From JBKHXU01 sp046565865 (GTDB lineage Bacteria; Pseudomonadota; Gammaproteobacteria; Acidiferrobacterales; Sulfurifustaceae): DNA of 31,302 bases. Below, in pieces: positions 23,285 through 31,302 of the stretch (position 1 is the stretch's first letter; each line of letters opens with the position of its first letter). Under the pieces are notes generated by a model. It had not been told where the DNA came from. It was given only the letters and a program-made list of their open reading frames with translations, and searched no databases. The position numbers and the translations under genes are program-made. The stretch is taken from positions 1-31,302 of the forward strand of contig JBKHXU010000116.1 in assembly GCA_046565865.1 (NCBI GenBank). The letters run 5' to 3'.

Positions 23285-25396
23285 ATGTTCAAGTCGAAAA
23301 AAGACAACGTGATCGACCAGCCGTCCGAGGACATCATCGACCTCGCCGACGGACAGATCGCCGCTGGCAGCGGCGCCGCGGGCGGATCGCGGTTCGCGCT
23401 GCTCGGCAACGTCAAGGCGCTGTCGGGTCTGCCGTTCCTGTTGGGCGGCCTGGTGTTGTCGATCATCGCGATGGTTTGGCTGCTGTCGATCAACACCCAG
23501 CGCGCCGAGCGCGAGTCGAAGTACATCGAACAGTCCTCGCAGCTGCTCATGTTGTCGCAGCGTCTGGCGAAGGACGCGCGCGAAGCGGTGCAGGGGCAAC
23601 CGATCGCGTTTAAGACGCTGAAGGAGTCGCGCGATCGGTTCGACGCGATTTTGGGTACCCTGAAGAGCGGCGACGCCGCGCGCAACATCGCGCCGACGCC
23701 ACCCGAAGTGGCGCAGCCGCTCGACGAGGTCATCAAGATGTGGGCGCCGAAGCCGAACGAAGGTCTGCGCGCCCAGGTCGACCAGATTTTGGGACAAGAG
23801 AAGTCGCTGTACGCGATGCGCGATCACGTGCTCGCGATCAACCAGATGGCGCCGCTGCTGCTCGCGATCTCCGACGAAATCGTCGAGCTCGGCGGCCAGG
23901 CCGGCATGCGGCAGGAACATCTGTACCTCGCCAGCCGTCAGGGCATGCTGTCGCAACGCATCGCCAAGGACGTAAACCTGTTCGCCCAGGGTGGCAACGA
24001 GGCGGCGGTGGCGGCGGCGCAGTTCGGCAAAGACGCCAAGCTATTTAAGGACACCGAGGCGCGCCTGCGCACCATGGTCCCGGCGCCGATCAAGCCCAAG
24101 CTCGACGAGTCGGCGCAAATCTTTGCCGAGATCAGCGGCCACGTCGAAGGCATTCTCGGCAGCGCCGCGGAGCTGTTCGTATCGCAACGCGCGAGCCAGC
24201 AGGTATTCGAGTCGAGCGAACCGCTGCTCAAGAAATCGCGCGAGTTGGTCGAGGCCTATAACAACTGGGGCCAGGGTCAGGCGGGCTTGATCTACGCCGT
24301 CGTCGGTCTCGGTTTCACGGTGTTGATGTTCCTGTTCCTGTTGGCGCGCAAACTGGTGGTGGACGCCCGCGACCGCGAGCGCGCGAGTGCCGAGCAGAAC
24401 CGCCAGACGCAGGACTCGATTCTGAAGCTGCTCGACGAAATGGGCGACCTCGCCGACGGCGACCTGACGATTCAGCCGGAGGTGACCGAGCAGATCACGG
24501 GTGCGATCGCAGACTCGGTGAACTACGCCGTACGCGAAATGCGCAACCTGGTATCGCGCATCAAGAACGCCGCGCAGCAGGTGGCGGTGGCGTCCGAGCA
24601 CTCGCGCCAGACCGCGACCGATCTGACCGAGGCGGCGTTGAAGCAGGCGGCGCAGATCACCGAAACCACCGAGCGGGTCAAGACCATGGCGCGCTCGATG
24701 GAAGACATGTCGAAGAGCGCCGAGAAGTCCGCGCAAGTGGCGCAGGGCTCGGTGACCACGGCGAAACGCGGAACCGAGGCGGTGCAGAACACGATCCGCG
24801 GTATGGATGAAATGCGCGAGCAGATTCAAGAGACGGCGAAACGTATTAAGCGTCTCGGTGAGTCGTCGCAGCAGATCGGTGAAATCGTCGAGCTCATCAA
24901 CGACATCGCCGAGCAGACCAACATCCTCTCGCTCAACGCCGCGATTCAGGCGGCGATGGCGGGCGAGGCCGGCCGCGGTTTCGCGGTGGTCGCGGACGAC
25001 GTGCAGCGTCTGGCGGAACGTTCCGCCGAGGCGACCAAGCAGATCGCGGATCTCGTCAAGACCATTCAAGCGGACACGAACGAAGCCGTGGCGTCGATGG
25101 AGCAGGCCACGAACGGCGTGGTCGAGACCACGCGCCTCGCCGACGCCGCGGGCCAAGCGCTCGGCGAAATCGAGTCGGTGTCGGAACAGCTGTCGACCCT
25201 GATCGTGTCCATCGCCCACGACGCGCATCGCCAGTCGCAGACGGCGACGGTGGTGTCGACCAGCATGGCCAAGATTCAGGAGACCACCACGCTCACCTCG
25301 TCCGGTACCCGGCAGGCGGCCGAATCGATCGGCAAGCTGTCGGACCTGGCGCGCGAGCTGCAGGCCTCGGTGTCCGGCTTCAAGTTGCCGGCCTAA
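23285..25396 (+). CDS. pilJ: Methyl-accepting chemotaxis protein PilJ
   Basis: A 703-aa transmembrane receptor of the Pil-Chp system. The start is ATG 23285 with GAGG-type sites just before it; the open frame further upstream belongs to the pilI shadow. Membrane helices lie at about residues 50-72 (GGLVLSIIAMVWLL) and near 335-355 (GLGFTVLMFLFLLARKL). Between them are two related PilJ-type helical modules, recognisable by SSQLLMLSQRLAKDAREAV and LASRQGMLSQRIAKDVNLFA. A HAMP-like region follows, then the signalling hairpin, whose tip reads DIAEQTNILSLNAAIQAA and AGEAGRGFAVVADDVQRLAE. In P. aeruginosa PilJ senses surface contact through pilin. The classical C-terminal methylation-enzyme tether pentapeptide is not present. 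Confidence 0.95.
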   Translation: MFKSKKDNVIDQPSEDIIDLADGQIAAGSGAAGGSRFALLGNVKALSGLPFLLGGLVLSIIAMVWLLSINTQRAERESKYIEQSSQLLMLSQRLAKDAREAVQGQPIAFKTLKESRDRFDAILGTLKSGDAARNIAPTPPEVAQPLDEVIKMWAPKPNEGLRAQVDQILGQEKSLYAMRDHVLAINQMAPLLLAISDEIVELGGQAGMRQEHLYLASRQGMLSQRIAKDVNLFAQGGNEAAVAAAQFGKDAKLFKDTEARLRTMVPAPIKPKLDESAQIFAEISGHVEGILGSAAELFVSQRASQQVFESSEPLLKKSRELVEAYNNWGQGQAGLIYAVVGLGFTVLMFLFLLARKLVVDARDRERASAEQNRQTQDSILKLLDEMGDLADGDLTIQPEVTEQITGAIADSVNYAVREMRNLVSRIKNAAQQVAVASEHSRQTATDLTEAALKQAAQITETTERVKTMARSMEDMSKSAEKSAQVAQGSVTTAKRGTEAVQNTIRGMDEMREQIQETAKRIKRLGESSQQIGEIVELINDIAEQTNILSLNAAIQAAMAGEAGRGFAVVADDVQRLAERSAEATKQIADLVKTIQADTNEAVASMEQATNGVVETTRLADAAGQALGEIESVSEQLSTLIVSIAHDAHRQSQTATVVSTSMAKIQETTTLTSSGTRQAAESIGKLSDLARELQASVSGFKLPA

Positions 25397-25406
25397 GTCA
25401 GGGCGC

Positions 25407-25435
25407 GTCCGCGCCGGTGTATGGCCGGCGCGGAC
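25407..25435. promoter_or_regulatory. 11-bp GC-rich hairpin between pilJ and chpA
   Basis: GTCCGCGCCGG (25407-25417) and CCGGCGCGGAC (25425-25435) pair perfectly around the loop TGTATGG. There is no T-run after it, so it is not a classic terminator; it could lower readthrough, block exonucleases or tune chpA expression. It sits where pilK is found in Pseudomonas. Confidence 0.6.
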
Positions 25436-25491
25436 ACCGAACCCGAAACGTGAGTCGCGCGCATAGCGGGACTGGGTAAGAGCGATACATC

Positions 25492-28400
25492 GTGAGCACG
25501 TACCGGAAAGTCGACCCCAGCACGCTCGGGTGGGTCAAGAGCGAAATCGACGAGACGCTCAAGCAAGCGCGCTTGGCGCTCGAGGGCTTCGTCGAGAATC
25601 CCGCCGACCGTACGCGTCTGCGTTTCTGCGTTACCCACCTACACCAAGTAGTCGGCACGCTGCTCATGGTCGAGCTGGACGGCGCCGCGTGGCTCGCGCG
25701 CGAGGTCGAGTCGCTGGCGGAAGCGGTGCTGGAAGAGAAGACGGAATCGTCGGACGCCGTGTTGGAGACGTTGACGCACGGTATCCTGGTGCTGCCCGAG
25801 TATCTGGCACGGCTGCAATACGGCCACCCCGACGTCCCGCTGCGCCATCTGGCGCTGATGAATCAGCTACGCGCGGCGCGCAAGGCGCCCGCGGTTGAAC
25901 CGCTCGAACTGTTCGATCCCGATCTCTCGGTACGCCCGCCGCCGGCGCAAATCGCCGAACGCCTGTCCGACATCGAGTACGCCGCGCGCGCACGCACGCT
26001 GCGCGCCGAGTATCAGACGGCGTTGCTCGCGTGGTTGCGTGGCCCGACCGACCCCGCGCCGCTGAATAAAATCGCCGCGGTGGTGGACGAGCTCAAAGCA
26101 CATGCGCCGCTGTCGGTGCTCGAACAGCTGTTCTGGGCCGCCGGTGGTTTGCTCGAGGCGCTGATCGACGGTGGCTTGGAGGCGACCTCGGATCGCAAGA
26201 AACACCTGGCACGTCTCGATCAGCAGATTAAAAAGATCATCGACGGCGGCGAGAAGTCGGCGCTGCGCAGTTCGTCCGAGCATTTGGTGCGGGCGTTGTT
26301 GTTCGACATCGGTCAGGCGCGCGGCAACGGCGAGCGCGTGACGCAGCTCAAGCGCGCGTTCAATCTCGAATTGTTGCTCGGCACGGCGGCGCACGAGGAA
26401 ACGACCACGGTATTCGACTTGCCGACGCCAGAGGTGCTGGAGTCGGTGGCCAAGGCGCTGGGCAAGGAAATCGAACAGGCGCAGGACATGCTGTCGACCG
26501 CGTTCGAGACCCAGCCGTTCAATGGTGCCGCGCTCTCGCCGCTTGCGGAGTTGTTGCACAAGATGTCGGGCACGCTCGACATGCTCGGCGTCGATATCTT
26601 ACGCGCGTTGGTGGATGAGCTGACCGCGACGTGCCAGGCGTTGATCAACGGCGGTATCGCGCGCCCGGCGGCGGCGTCGATGCCGATGGCGCAAGCGCTG
26701 TTGTTGGTTGAGAGCGGCGCGCGCGATATTCATCAGTCGTCCACCGACTGGAAGCAGCAAATCGAACAGGCGATTTTGCTGCTGAAGAGCTTGCAAAGCG
26801 GCGCGACGCCGCCGACTACCGACGGCATCGAGGTCGCGGACGCGGAGTTGACCGACGGCGAGTTCCGTCAATTGCTGGGCGTCGTCGGCGACGAGATCGG
26901 CGTAAATCTGGCCAAGGTCGAGGAGGCGCTCGAGGCGTTCGCCGCCAGCCCGAACCAACCGGCCAAGCTCGACGAGGTGCCGAAGCAGTTGGGTCAAATT
27001 CAAGGCGCGTTGCAGATATTGGGACTGGAACGCGCGGTCGTACTTGCCGGTGCGACCAAAGATAATGTCGAGGCCGTGCGCACCGGTCGGCTCGCGGCCG
27101 ATAACGCGGTGCTCGATGGGCTCGCGGTCTGTGTCGGCACCATTGGCGCTTATGTCGAAGGGCTGCGCGCCGGTCGCAAGAATCTGGACGCGCTGCTCGA
27201 CACCGCTGGCCAGGAAATGGCCGCCGCGGTCGCCGGCAAGTCCACGGGCAAGGTTGTCGCACCCATGCCGCGCGCGGGCGCCGACGACTTGCGCGGGCGG
27301 TTGGACGCATGGCTCGCGGATCCGCGGGATACGGCGGCGGCGATCGCGGTACACGATTCGCTCAACGCCCTGACCGGGCGCGACGATGTCGCCGATCGCG
27401 TCAAGGCCGGCCGTATCGCCGCCGACATGCTGCGCCTGATGCAGATCGTGGCCGACGATCCGGCGGCATTGTCGGCCGAGGTGCGCCAGACCTTGATCGC
27501 CTCGTGCAGTGCGCTCGCCGAGGCCAGCGCGCCGGCAAAATCAGCGCCGGCGAAGCCCCCCGTCGCGGCGCCAAAACCGCCGGCGGCCGCGCAGACGGAC
27601 GAGGAGTTCGACGAGGAGATCATGCAGATCTTCGTCGAGGATGCGCGCGACGTGTACGGCAACATCACGCGTGAGTTCGCCACCTGGCGCACCGATACCG
27701 CCAACGCCTCGGCGTTGGCCGAGTTGCGCCGCGGGTATCACACGCTGAAAGGCAGCGGCCGCATGGTCGGCGCCAGCGACATCGCCGAGCTCGCGTGGGC
27801 GATCGAAAACATGTTGAACCACGTGCGCGACGGCAAGATCCCGGCGACGCCGGCGGTAATCGATGTCGTCGAGCGCTCGCAGGCGGTGTTGCCGGCGATG
27901 ATCGCGACGCTGGAAGGCGGGCCCAAGACCGACGCCGATATCGACGGCCTGCGCGAGGCCGCGCACGCACTGGCGGAGAAGCGCGCACCGGTCGCGAGCG
28001 CGGCGTCGGCATCGCCGCCACCGGAACTGCCGCGCGTCGACGGTGCGCTGCTCGAAATCTTCACGAACGAGGCGCGCGGGCACGTCGCCAATGTGCGCCA
28101 AGAGCTGAGCGACTGCCGCTCGGCCGGCGCCTGTCTGGTGTCGTCGAGCCTCACGCGTTCGATCCATACGCTGCAAGGCAATGCGCGCTCGCTTGGTATT
28201 CGCATGATGGCCGAGGCGTGCGCCGAGACCGAAAGATTGTTGCACGCCCTGTCGGCACAAAATTTACCGCTGACCGGCAGCCACCTCGACATGCTCGATC
28301 GATTTGCGACCGCGGTCGATGAGCTGATCGACGCGGTAAATGGCAAGCCGGTCGCCGCCGGCCTTGCCGAACGCTTCGGCGCCGTGCGCGAGCAGGCGCA

Positions 28401-31101
28401 TGGCGAGCACGAGCAGGTCGCACTGCCGGAGCCGGCCGCGGGCGACGACCAACCGCTGACGGAAGAGATCGAGCTGCTCGCGCCGGACGATGACATCGCC
28501 GATCCGGAGCCGGCGGCCGTGGCGCCGGCGCCAATGCCGGCCCCCGCGCCGGCAGCGGTCAAGACGCCGACGTCGGCCGCCGCTCACGCCGATTTGGTCG
28601 ACGCCATTACCGATCCGGAGCTGTTCGAGATCTTTCAGGAGGAGGCGGTCGATATCCTGAACCACATCGAAAGTTCGGTCCGGGCCTGGCGCGCGCAGCC
28701 GGACGATCGCGCGATCGTACCCGAGCTGAAGCGTGCGCTGCATACGCTGAAGGGCGGCGCGCGCATGGCGGGCGCGATGGTGATGGGCCATTTGAGCCAC
28801 ATCACCGAAAGTCTGTTGCTGCTGGTAGAGGGGCGCAGCGTCGCGCCGAGCCCGCCGCTATTCGATCTCCTGGAAGAAACGCACGACGCGCTCGTGAGCA
28901 TGCTCGACCGTCTCGCCGCCGGCGAGCCGGCGCCAGACATCGCCGGTTTGAGCGCGCGGCTGAATCAAATGGCCGGCGTGGACGAGGAGGCGCCGGCGGC
29001 GCCGGCACCACCGGCGGCCAACGATGCGGGAACGGACGACAGTCTGGAAATCAGCTTCGACGACGCCGATGTCGACGCGCCAAGCGCACCGGTGGCAGCA
29101 CTGGACGACGTGGTCGAGGTCGATCCGCCGCCGGCCGAACCGGCGCGCGCGGCGACCGTGGTCTCGTTCCCGGAGCGCGCCACGCCCGCGCCGCGGCCCG
29201 CCGAACCGGAAGAGCCCGCGCTCGATCGGCGCGACGGCGACGACGCCGGCGACCGGCGCGGCGATCGCCGCGGTCAGGTGCGGGTGCAAACGCATCTGTT
29301 GAACGAGCTCGTCAACTACGCCGGCGAGGTGAGCATCTCGCGCGCGCGCATGGAGCAGCAGATTTACGGCTTCCGCGACAACCTGGCGGAACTCAATCGC
29401 AACGTCGTGCGCTTCCGCGATCAGCTGCGCGAGCTCGAGATCCAATCCGAATCGCAGATCCTCTACCGCCTGGACCAACAGGATGGCACCGCCGGCGATT
29501 TCGATCCGCTCGAGTTCGACCGTTTCTCCAAGCTGCAGCAGTTGACGCGCAGCTTGACCGAAAGCTTGCACGACTTGTCCACGATTCAGATGAGTATGGG
29601 CAACTTCGTCGGCGAGGCCGAGACGGTGCTGCAGCAGCAGGCGCGCATCAATACCGAATTGCAGGAAGGGTTGATGCGCACGCGCATGGTCGACTTCTCG
29701 ACCCAGGCGGCGCGGCTGCGCCACATCGTGCGCCAGACCTCGCGCGAGTTGGGCAAGCGCGCCGAACTCGTGTTCGAAGGCAGCGAGGTGCAGATCGACC
29801 GCACCGTGCTCGAGCGCATGATCGGTCCGTTCGAACACATGATCCGCAACAGCTTGGATCACGGCATCGAGTCCGAAGACGCGCGCCGCAAGGCCGGCAA
29901 GGCGCCGCACGGCACGATCACCATCGCCACCGCGCAAGAGGGCAGCGAGGTGGTGATCCGCTTTTCCGACGACGGCGCCGGTATCAACTTGGAGGCGATT
30001 CGCGCCAAGGCGATCGAGCGCGGATTGTTGTCGGCGGATGCCAACGTCGGCGAAGACGAGCTGCTGCAATTCATCTTGCTCGCCGGCTTCTCGACCGCGG
30101 CGAAGGTCACGCAGGTATCGGGTCGCGGCGTCGGCATGGACGTTGTGCACAGCGAGATCAAACAGCTCGGCGGCCACATGGCGGTCGAGACTCGCCGCGG
30201 CGAGGGTACGAGTTTTACCATCCGCCTGCCGCTGACGCTGTCGATCGCGCAGGCGCTCATGGTGTACGTCGGCGATCAGCAGTTCGCCGTGCCGCTGGCG
30301 TCGGTGATCAATATCATCGAATACCCGGTGGAGCAGCTGAGCGCCATCACCATGGGCAAGAACCCGCTGCTCAAGTACAACGACCAGGTATATTCGTACA
30401 TGAATCTGGCGGCGCGTTTAGGAATATCGAGCGGCGTGCGCAACGCGCGCAAGGTGCCGATGCTGCTGGCGCGCGCCGGCAATCGCGAGGTTGCGATCCA
30501 AATCGACGGCCTCGGCGGCACGCGCGAAATCGTGATCAAGACGTTGGGCAGTCAGCTGGCGGAGATTAAAGGCCTCGCCGGCGCCACCATCCTCGGCGAC
30601 GGCCGCGTGGTGCTGATTCTCGACATCCCCGGTCTCTGGTACGGCGACGAGGCGTTGCGCGTCGAACACCGGCCGATCGCGGTCGCCGACGAGCCCAAGT
30701 CCGAGGCGCGCGAGCGACCGGTGGTGATGGTGGTCGATGACTCGCTCACCGTGCGCAAGGTCACCGGCAAGCATCTGCAGAAGCGCGGCTTCGACGTCAT
30801 GGTCGCCAAAGACGGCCTCGACGCGGTCGAGCAACTGCGCGACCGCGTGCCCGACATCATGCTGGTCGACATCGAGATGCCGCGCATGGACGGCTACGAA
30901 TTGACCAGCCGCGTGCGCGCCGAGTCGCGCCTCAAGCACATCCCTATCATCATGATCACCTCACGCGCCGGCACCAAGCACCGCCAGCGCGCGTTCGACC
31001 TCGGGGTCGACACCTACATGAGCAAGCCGTATCAGGAGCAGGAGCTGTTCGAGAACATCGATACGCTGCTCAAGACCGGCCGCCCGGAGCGTAAACAATG
31101 A
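25492..31101 (+). CDS. chpA: Hybrid chemotaxis kinase ChpA (PilL) with several Hpt domains
   Basis: A 1869-aa CheA-type hybrid histidine kinase, the core of Pil-Chp signalling. Three clear Hpt domains carry His: HTLKGSGRMVG (H750), HTLQGNARSLG (H892) and HTLKGGARMAG (H1084). The N-terminal 600 residues contain degenerate Hpt-like repeats: LHQVVGTL (H51), LLHKMSGTLDMLG (H356), and one lacking His near GQIQGALQILG. After a Pro/Ala-rich linker (about 1150-1260) come a dimerisation region, a kinase ATP domain with N-box HMIRNSLDHGIE (N1453), DDGAGI and GRGVGMDVV, a CheW-like domain (about 1577-1720), and a receiver domain (VVDDS, phosphoacceptor D1793 in LVDIEMPRMDG, K1845). P. aeruginosa ChpA is about 2470 aa with more Hpt-like domains, so this one is shortened. 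The start is GTG 25492. The stop overlaps the next ATG (ATGA). Confidence 0.96.
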   Translation: MSTYRKVDPSTLGWVKSEIDETLKQARLALEGFVENPADRTRLRFCVTHLHQVVGTLLMVELDGAAWLAREVESLAEAVLEEKTESSDAVLETLTHGILVLPEYLARLQYGHPDVPLRHLALMNQLRAARKAPAVEPLELFDPDLSVRPPPAQIAERLSDIEYAARARTLRAEYQTALLAWLRGPTDPAPLNKIAAVVDELKAHAPLSVLEQLFWAAGGLLEALIDGGLEATSDRKKHLARLDQQIKKIIDGGEKSALRSSSEHLVRALLFDIGQARGNGERVTQLKRAFNLELLLGTAAHEETTTVFDLPTPEVLESVAKALGKEIEQAQDMLSTAFETQPFNGAALSPLAELLHKMSGTLDMLGVDILRALVDELTATCQALINGGIARPAAASMPMAQALLLVESGARDIHQSSTDWKQQIEQAILLLKSLQSGATPPTTDGIEVADAELTDGEFRQLLGVVGDEIGVNLAKVEEALEAFAASPNQPAKLDEVPKQLGQIQGALQILGLERAVVLAGATKDNVEAVRTGRLAADNAVLDGLAVCVGTIGAYVEGLRAGRKNLDALLDTAGQEMAAAVAGKSTGKVVAPMPRAGADDLRGRLDAWLADPRDTAAAIAVHDSLNALTGRDDVADRVKAGRIAADMLRLMQIVADDPAALSAEVRQTLIASCSALAEASAPAKSAPAKPPVAAPKPPAAAQTDEEFDEEIMQIFVEDARDVYGNITREFATWRTDTANASALAELRRGYHTLKGSGRMVGASDIAELAWAIENMLNHVRDGKIPATPAVIDVVERSQAVLPAMIATLEGGPKTDADIDGLREAAHALAEKRAPVASAASASPPPELPRVDGALLEIFTNEARGHVANVRQELSDCRSAGACLVSSSLTRSIHTLQGNARSLGIRMMAEACAETERLLHALSAQNLPLTGSHLDMLDRFATAVDELIDAVNGKPVAAGLAERFGAVREQAHGEHEQVALPEPAAGDDQPLTEEIELLAPDDDIADPEPAAVAPAPMPAPAPAAVKTPTSAAAHADLVDAITDPELFEIFQEEAVDILNHIESSVRAWRAQPDDRAIVPELKRALHTLKGGARMAGAMVMGHLSHITESLLLLVEGRSVAPSPPLFDLLEETHDALVSMLDRLAAGEPAPDIAGLSARLNQMAGVDEEAPAAPAPPAANDAGTDDSLEISFDDADVDAPSAPVAALDDVVEVDPPPAEPARAATVVSFPERATPAPRPAEPEEPALDRRDGDDAGDRRGDRRGQVRVQTHLLNELVNYAGEVSISRARMEQQIYGFRDNLAELNRNVVRFRDQLRELEIQSESQILYRLDQQDGTAGDFDPLEFDRFSKLQQLTRSLTESLHDLSTIQMSMGNFVGEAETVLQQQARINTELQEGLMRTRMVDFSTQAARLRHIVRQTSRELGKRAELVFEGSEVQIDRTVLERMIGPFEHMIRNSLDHGIESEDARRKAGKAPHGTITIATAQEGSEVVIRFSDDGAGINLEAIRAKAIERGLLSADANVGEDELLQFILLAGFSTAAKVTQVSGRGVGMDVVHSEIKQLGGHMAVETRRGEGTSFTIRLPLTLSIAQALMVYVGDQQFAVPLASVINIIEYPVEQLSAITMGKNPLLKYNDQVYSYMNLAARLGISSGVRNARKVPMLLARAGNREVAIQIDGLGGTREIVIKTLGSQLAEIKGLAGATILGDGRVVLILDIPGLWYGDEALRVEHRPIAVADEPKSEARERPVVMVVDDSLTVRKVTGKHLQKRGFDVMVAKDGLDAVEQLRDRVPDIMLVDIEMPRMDGYELTSRVRAESRLKHIPIIMITSRAGTKHRQRAFDLGVDTYMSKPYQEQELFENIDTLLKTGRPERKQ

Positions 31102-31302
31102 GGACGCAGGCACAGTACGCGCGACTGCAACTGCACGGCGCGAACTATCTGATGCCAAGCACCATCGGTCTCGTCATCGAGCAGCGCGACGCGCTGCAAC
31201 CGAACACCGAGGGCGGCAATGTCAGCGCCTGGCGCACGCGCCACGACCAGCGCTGGCCGGCGTACAGCCTCGATCCCGCGTTCAAGATCACGCCGCGCAA
31301 GC
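31098..31302 (+). CDS. Start of a further Pil-Chp gene, possibly CheW-like (ChpC-type), cut by the window end
   Basis: ATG 31098 overlaps the chpA stop (ATGA), so translation is coupled. The visible 68 residues (MRTQAQYARLQLHGANYLMP, then STIGLVIEQRDALQP and later RWPAYSLDPAF) look like the first strands of a CheW-type domain: a binding protein with a strand, a hydrophobic loop and an IGLVIE strand. In P. aeruginosa chpB and chpC follow chpA; this is not CheB-like. The assignment rests on position and a short fragment, so it is tentative. Confidence 0.5.
   Translation, partial: MRTQAQYARLQLHGANYLMPSTIGLVIEQRDALQPNTEGGNVSAWRTRHDQRWPAYSLDPAFKITPRK

Noticed and set aside
24041..25228. 395-codon minus-strand open frame under pilJ
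   Set aside because: Leu/Arg/His/Asp-rich antisense shadow of the receptor gene.
28858..30177. 439-codon minus-strand open frame under chpA
   Set aside because: Antisense shadow; the plus strand has kinase motifs throughout.

Overview
High-GC bacterial chromosome, dense with genes and without rRNA, tRNA, insertion sequence, phage or CRISPR array that I can see. The gene content and order point to a gammaproteobacterium. From position 8784 rightward the order is yggT, proC, pilT, pilU, then pyrC', pyrB, pyrR, ruvX, yqgE, tonB, gshB, then pilG, pilH, pilI, pilJ, chpA. This largely matches the order I recall from Pseudomonas aeruginosa (yggT to chpA). Differences are the absence of yggS between proC and pilT, the absence of pilK between pilJ and chpA, and a gshA upstream of gshB. 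That gshA is the type known from Acidithiobacillus and many betaproteobacteria, so the host is probably not Pseudomonas but another deep gammaproteobacterial lineage (inference).

Layout. 1-3300: the C-terminal part of an FtsX-type ABC permease; a convergent winged-helix regulator with a multi-pass membrane protein; and a divergent small lipoprotein. The divergent promoter region carries two copies of a 17-bp palindrome. 3370-6600: a GGDEF-EAL c-di-GMP gene broken by a one-base frameshift, tail-to-tail with an AmpG-like muropeptide permease. 6697-10276 (minus): dynamin-like GTPase, yggT, proC. 10316-10437: first copy of an interspersed palindromic repeat. 10544-12741: the pilus retraction ATPases pilT and pilU. 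12746-14442: a LuxR-type regulator interrupted by one in-frame stop, a 33-codon membrane microprotein with its own terminator, and an unrecognised 109-aa gene behind a good sigma-54 promoter. 14453-21574 (minus): a tightly packed unit gshA-gshB-tonB-yqgE-ruvX-pyrR-pyrB-pyrC', with most junctions being 4-base stop/start overlaps; the second repeat copy lies between tonB and yqgE. 21934-31302 (plus): the Pil-Chp chemosensory cluster pilG, pilH, pilI, pilJ, chpA and the start of a further gene, possibly a CheW-like one.

How it works together. The main theme is type IV pilus motility: PilT and PilU power retraction, PilJ senses through PilI to the hybrid kinase ChpA, and PilG and PilH are its response regulators. 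Around this sit housekeeping units: glutathione synthesis, pyrimidine synthesis (with a non-catalytic dihydroorotase-like subunit), proline synthesis and peptidoglycan recycling. I see no obvious new defence or mobile system. The freshest signals are small ones: the paired-operator divergent promoter, the sigma-54/hairpin-controlled orphan gene, the membrane microprotein, and two regulatory or signalling genes each broken by a single base change.
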